Assembly (NCBI GenBank): GCA_902479205.1
Contig: CABSNX010000088.1
Span: forward strand, 1-7,696
DNA from: an uncultured Collinsella sp.
Lineage (GTDB): Bacteria; Actinomycetota; Coriobacteriia; Coriobacteriales; Coriobacteriaceae
Length of the DNA: 7,696 bases
Direction of reading: 5' to 3'
The notes under the pieces are model-generated. The model ran no database searches. It saw only the letters and a list, made by a program, of their open reading frames with translations, and was not told the origin of the DNA. The position numbers and the translations under genes are program-made. This document shows positions 6,314 through 7,696 of this stretch, one piece after another (the first letter of the stretch is position 1; each line of letters begins with the position of its first letter).

Positions 6314-6324
6314 GCTAATTTAGC
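6314..6324. promoter_or_regulatory. Short palindrome GCTAATTTAGC upstream of arcT
   Basis: A perfect 5-bp inverted repeat around a central base, AT-rich, lies about 145 bp upstream of the arcT start and just after the arcA copy 2 terminator. It could be an operator within an arcT promoter. On the minus strand TTGTCT lies just upstream of it, but no convincing -10 follows. Confidence 0.2.
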
Positions 6325-6336
6325 TTATTAGACAAG

Positions 6337-6370
6337 AATGGGGCGGTGCGAAAACCCGCACCGCCCCATT
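6337..6370 (-). terminator. Terminator of arcA copy 2
   Basis: Bases 6337-6350 pair perfectly with 6357-6370: 14 bp, GC-rich, with a 6-nt loop. On the minus strand the stem ends in ATT and is followed by CTTGTCT, a moderate T-rich tail. It lies 60 nt past the stop codon of copy 2 and is unrelated to the hairpin after copy 1. Confidence 0.75.
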
Positions 6371-6429
6371 GGGAGACATCTAATGGCAGCTAGATGTTTG
6401 TATTAAGACCCGTACGGATCTTTGAAAAC

Positions 6430-7696
6430 CTTAGAGGTCCTCGCGCCAGAAGGGCATGCTCATGCAGCGCGGGCCGCCACGGCCGCGGGAGAGCTCGGCG
6501 GAGGGCACGACGAGAAGGTCCAGGCCCTCCTTGTACAGCACGTCGTTGGTGACGGTGTTGCGGGCGTAGACGCAGATCTTGCCGGGCTCGACGCACAGGG
6601 TGTTGGAGCCGTCGTTCCACTGCTCGCGGGAGGCCGCGATCGGGTCGCCGCCGCCGCAGGGGATCAGCTTGACCTGGTCGACGCCGGTGGCGTCCTCCAG
6701 GACGTGCTCGAGGGTGTCCTCGATCAGGCGGATGTTCACGTCGCCCGGGTTCTTGCCGGCGGTCAGCTCGTAGACGCGCAGGGTGCCCATGATGGCGGGG
6801 TGGATCGTGAACTTATCGACGTCGATCTGGGTGAAGACCGTGTCGAGGTGCATGAAGGCGCGCGAGACCGGGATGTCGAAGGCCAGGATGCGCTCGACCT
6901 TGGAGTCGGAGTTCCAGAAGATGTTCTGGGCCATGACGTCGATAGCGGCGGCCTGGGTGCGCTGGGAGATGCCGACGGCGAGGGTCTTCTCGTTGATGTT
7001 CAGCACGTCGCCGCCCTCGGTGTGGAACTGGCAGTCGCGGCGGAAGTACAGGGAGACGTCCTTGTAGTCGGGGTGGTACTTGAAGACGTACTTGCCGTAC
7101 AGGGTCTCGCGGTTGCGGGTGACCGAGTACATGCGGTTGAGGTTGACGCCCTCGCCGACGACCGCGAACGGGTCGCGGGTGAAGTAGAGGTTGGGCATCG
7201 GGTCGATGATCAGGTCGGACTCGGACTCGGAGTTGACCAGGGAGTCGAGGGTCGTGGACGCCGTGAGGGGCAGGTCGATCTCGGCCTTGGTCATGCCGGC
7301 CATGGTCTTCTTGACGAACTCGAGGTTGTCCTCGATGGAGTCCAGCTTCTCGCGGACGATCTGCGGCATGTGCTGGCCGCGGATGCCGGCCTCGGCGATG
7401 TACTGGTCGGTGAACTCGGCGCGGGCGCCGGGGACCTGGTCGAACACCTCGGCGACGAGGTTCTCGAGGTAGAGGACCTCCACGCCCTGGTCCCTCAGGA
7501 TCTGGGCGAAGGTGTCGTGCTCCTGCTGTGCGACCTCCAGGAACGGGACGTCGTCGAACAGGAGTCGCTCGAGCTCGTCGGGCGGCAGGTTGAGGAGCTC
7601 GTCGCCGGGACGGTGCAGGCAGACCTTCCTGAGCTTGCCGATCTCGGAAGGCACGTGCAGACCTTTCGTCATGGCCTCCTACCTTTCTTTCGGGCC
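6430..7696 (-). repeat. Direct repeat, copy 2: entire arcA plus RBS, reaching the window end
   Basis: This is the second copy of the block at 3234-4500. It extends to the last base of the window, so its upstream limit cannot be seen. Base 6430 is the first shared base, one base past the stop codon. Confidence 0.95.
6431..7672 (-). CDS. arcA: Arginine deiminase, copy 2 (ArcA)
   Basis: The product is residue-for-residue identical to copy 1 (413 residues), with all catalytic residues intact (Asp167, Glu219, His275, Asp277, Cys403). The 24 bp upstream of the ATG, including the close AGGAGG, are also the same. Only the downstream side differs: instead of arcB it is followed by its own terminator, the transporter-tail remnant and arcT. 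Its promoter lies outside the window. If real, it would add ArcA dosage from a transcript that ends before arcB. If it is an assembly loop, the genome may hold one copy only, or a tandem array. Gene identity is certain; its existence as a separate genomic locus is less so. Confidence 0.9.
   Translation of the reverse strand: MTKGLHVPSEIGKLRKVCLHRPGDELLNLPPDELERLLFDDVPFLEVAQQEHDTFAQILRDQGVEVLYLENLVAEVFDQVPGARAEFTDQYIAEAGIRGQHMPQIVREKLDSIEDNLEFVKKTMAGMTKAEIDLPLTASTTLDSLVNSESESDLIIDPMPNLYFTRDPFAVVGEGVNLNRMYSVTRNRETLYGKYVFKYHPDYKDVSLYFRRDCQFHTEGGDVLNINEKTLAVGISQRTQAAAIDVMAQNIFWNSDSKVERILAFDIPVSRAFMHLDTVFTQIDVDKFTIHPAIMGTLRVYELTAGKNPGDVNIRLIEDTLEHVLEDATGVDQVKLIPCGGGDPIAASREQWNDGSNTLCVEPGKICVYARNTVTNDVLYKEGLDLLVVPSAELSRGRGGPRCMSMPFWREDL

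Overview
The window reads as an arginine-catabolism (arginine deiminase, ADI) locus from a GC-rich anaerobe. I infer a member of the Coriobacteriia (Actinomycetota), such as Collinsella or a relative. That rests on the C/G-ending codon use and the look of the ArcA, ArcB and YfcC-type proteins, not on a search. All convincing genes lie on the minus strand. Bases 3-36 are a complete Illumina Nextera read-2 adapter, so position 1 is an untrimmed contig end and not natural DNA.

In transcription order (right to left) the layout is: arcA copy 2 (6431-7672); its terminator (6337-6370); a short stretch encoding a hydrophobic tail that may be what is left of a transporter gene (6189-6275); a class I/II aminotransferase of the ArcT type (5048-6172); its terminator (4957-4995); a long, partly AT-rich intergenic region (4477-5047) with inverted repeats and possible promoters; arcA copy 1 (3235-4476); arcB, ornithine carbamoyltransferase (2134-3129); yfcC, a DcuC/YfcC-family membrane carrier (508-1986); and a gene-poor left end (37-507) full of hairpins. 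A hairpin that could be a terminator or processing site follows every gene.

Together the genes make most of an ADI pathway. ArcA turns arginine into citrulline and ammonia. ArcB converts citrulline and phosphate to ornithine and carbamoyl phosphate. The YfcC-type carrier plausibly exchanges arginine for ornithine in place of a classical ArcD. ArcT is a recurrent ADI-cluster aminotransferase of uncertain substrate. The carbamate kinase (arcC) that would make ATP is not in the window.

The most striking feature is that arcA is present twice in direct orientation, apparently base-for-base identical over at least 1267 bp. The shared block begins one base beyond the stop codon and includes at least 24 bp upstream of the start codon, where the window ends. 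The two copies have different downstream sequence and different terminators. This may be a recent gene duplication or gene conversion, a tandem amplification of a 3196-bp unit, or an assembly-graph loop. The adapter at the other end makes the assembly explanation worth excluding first.
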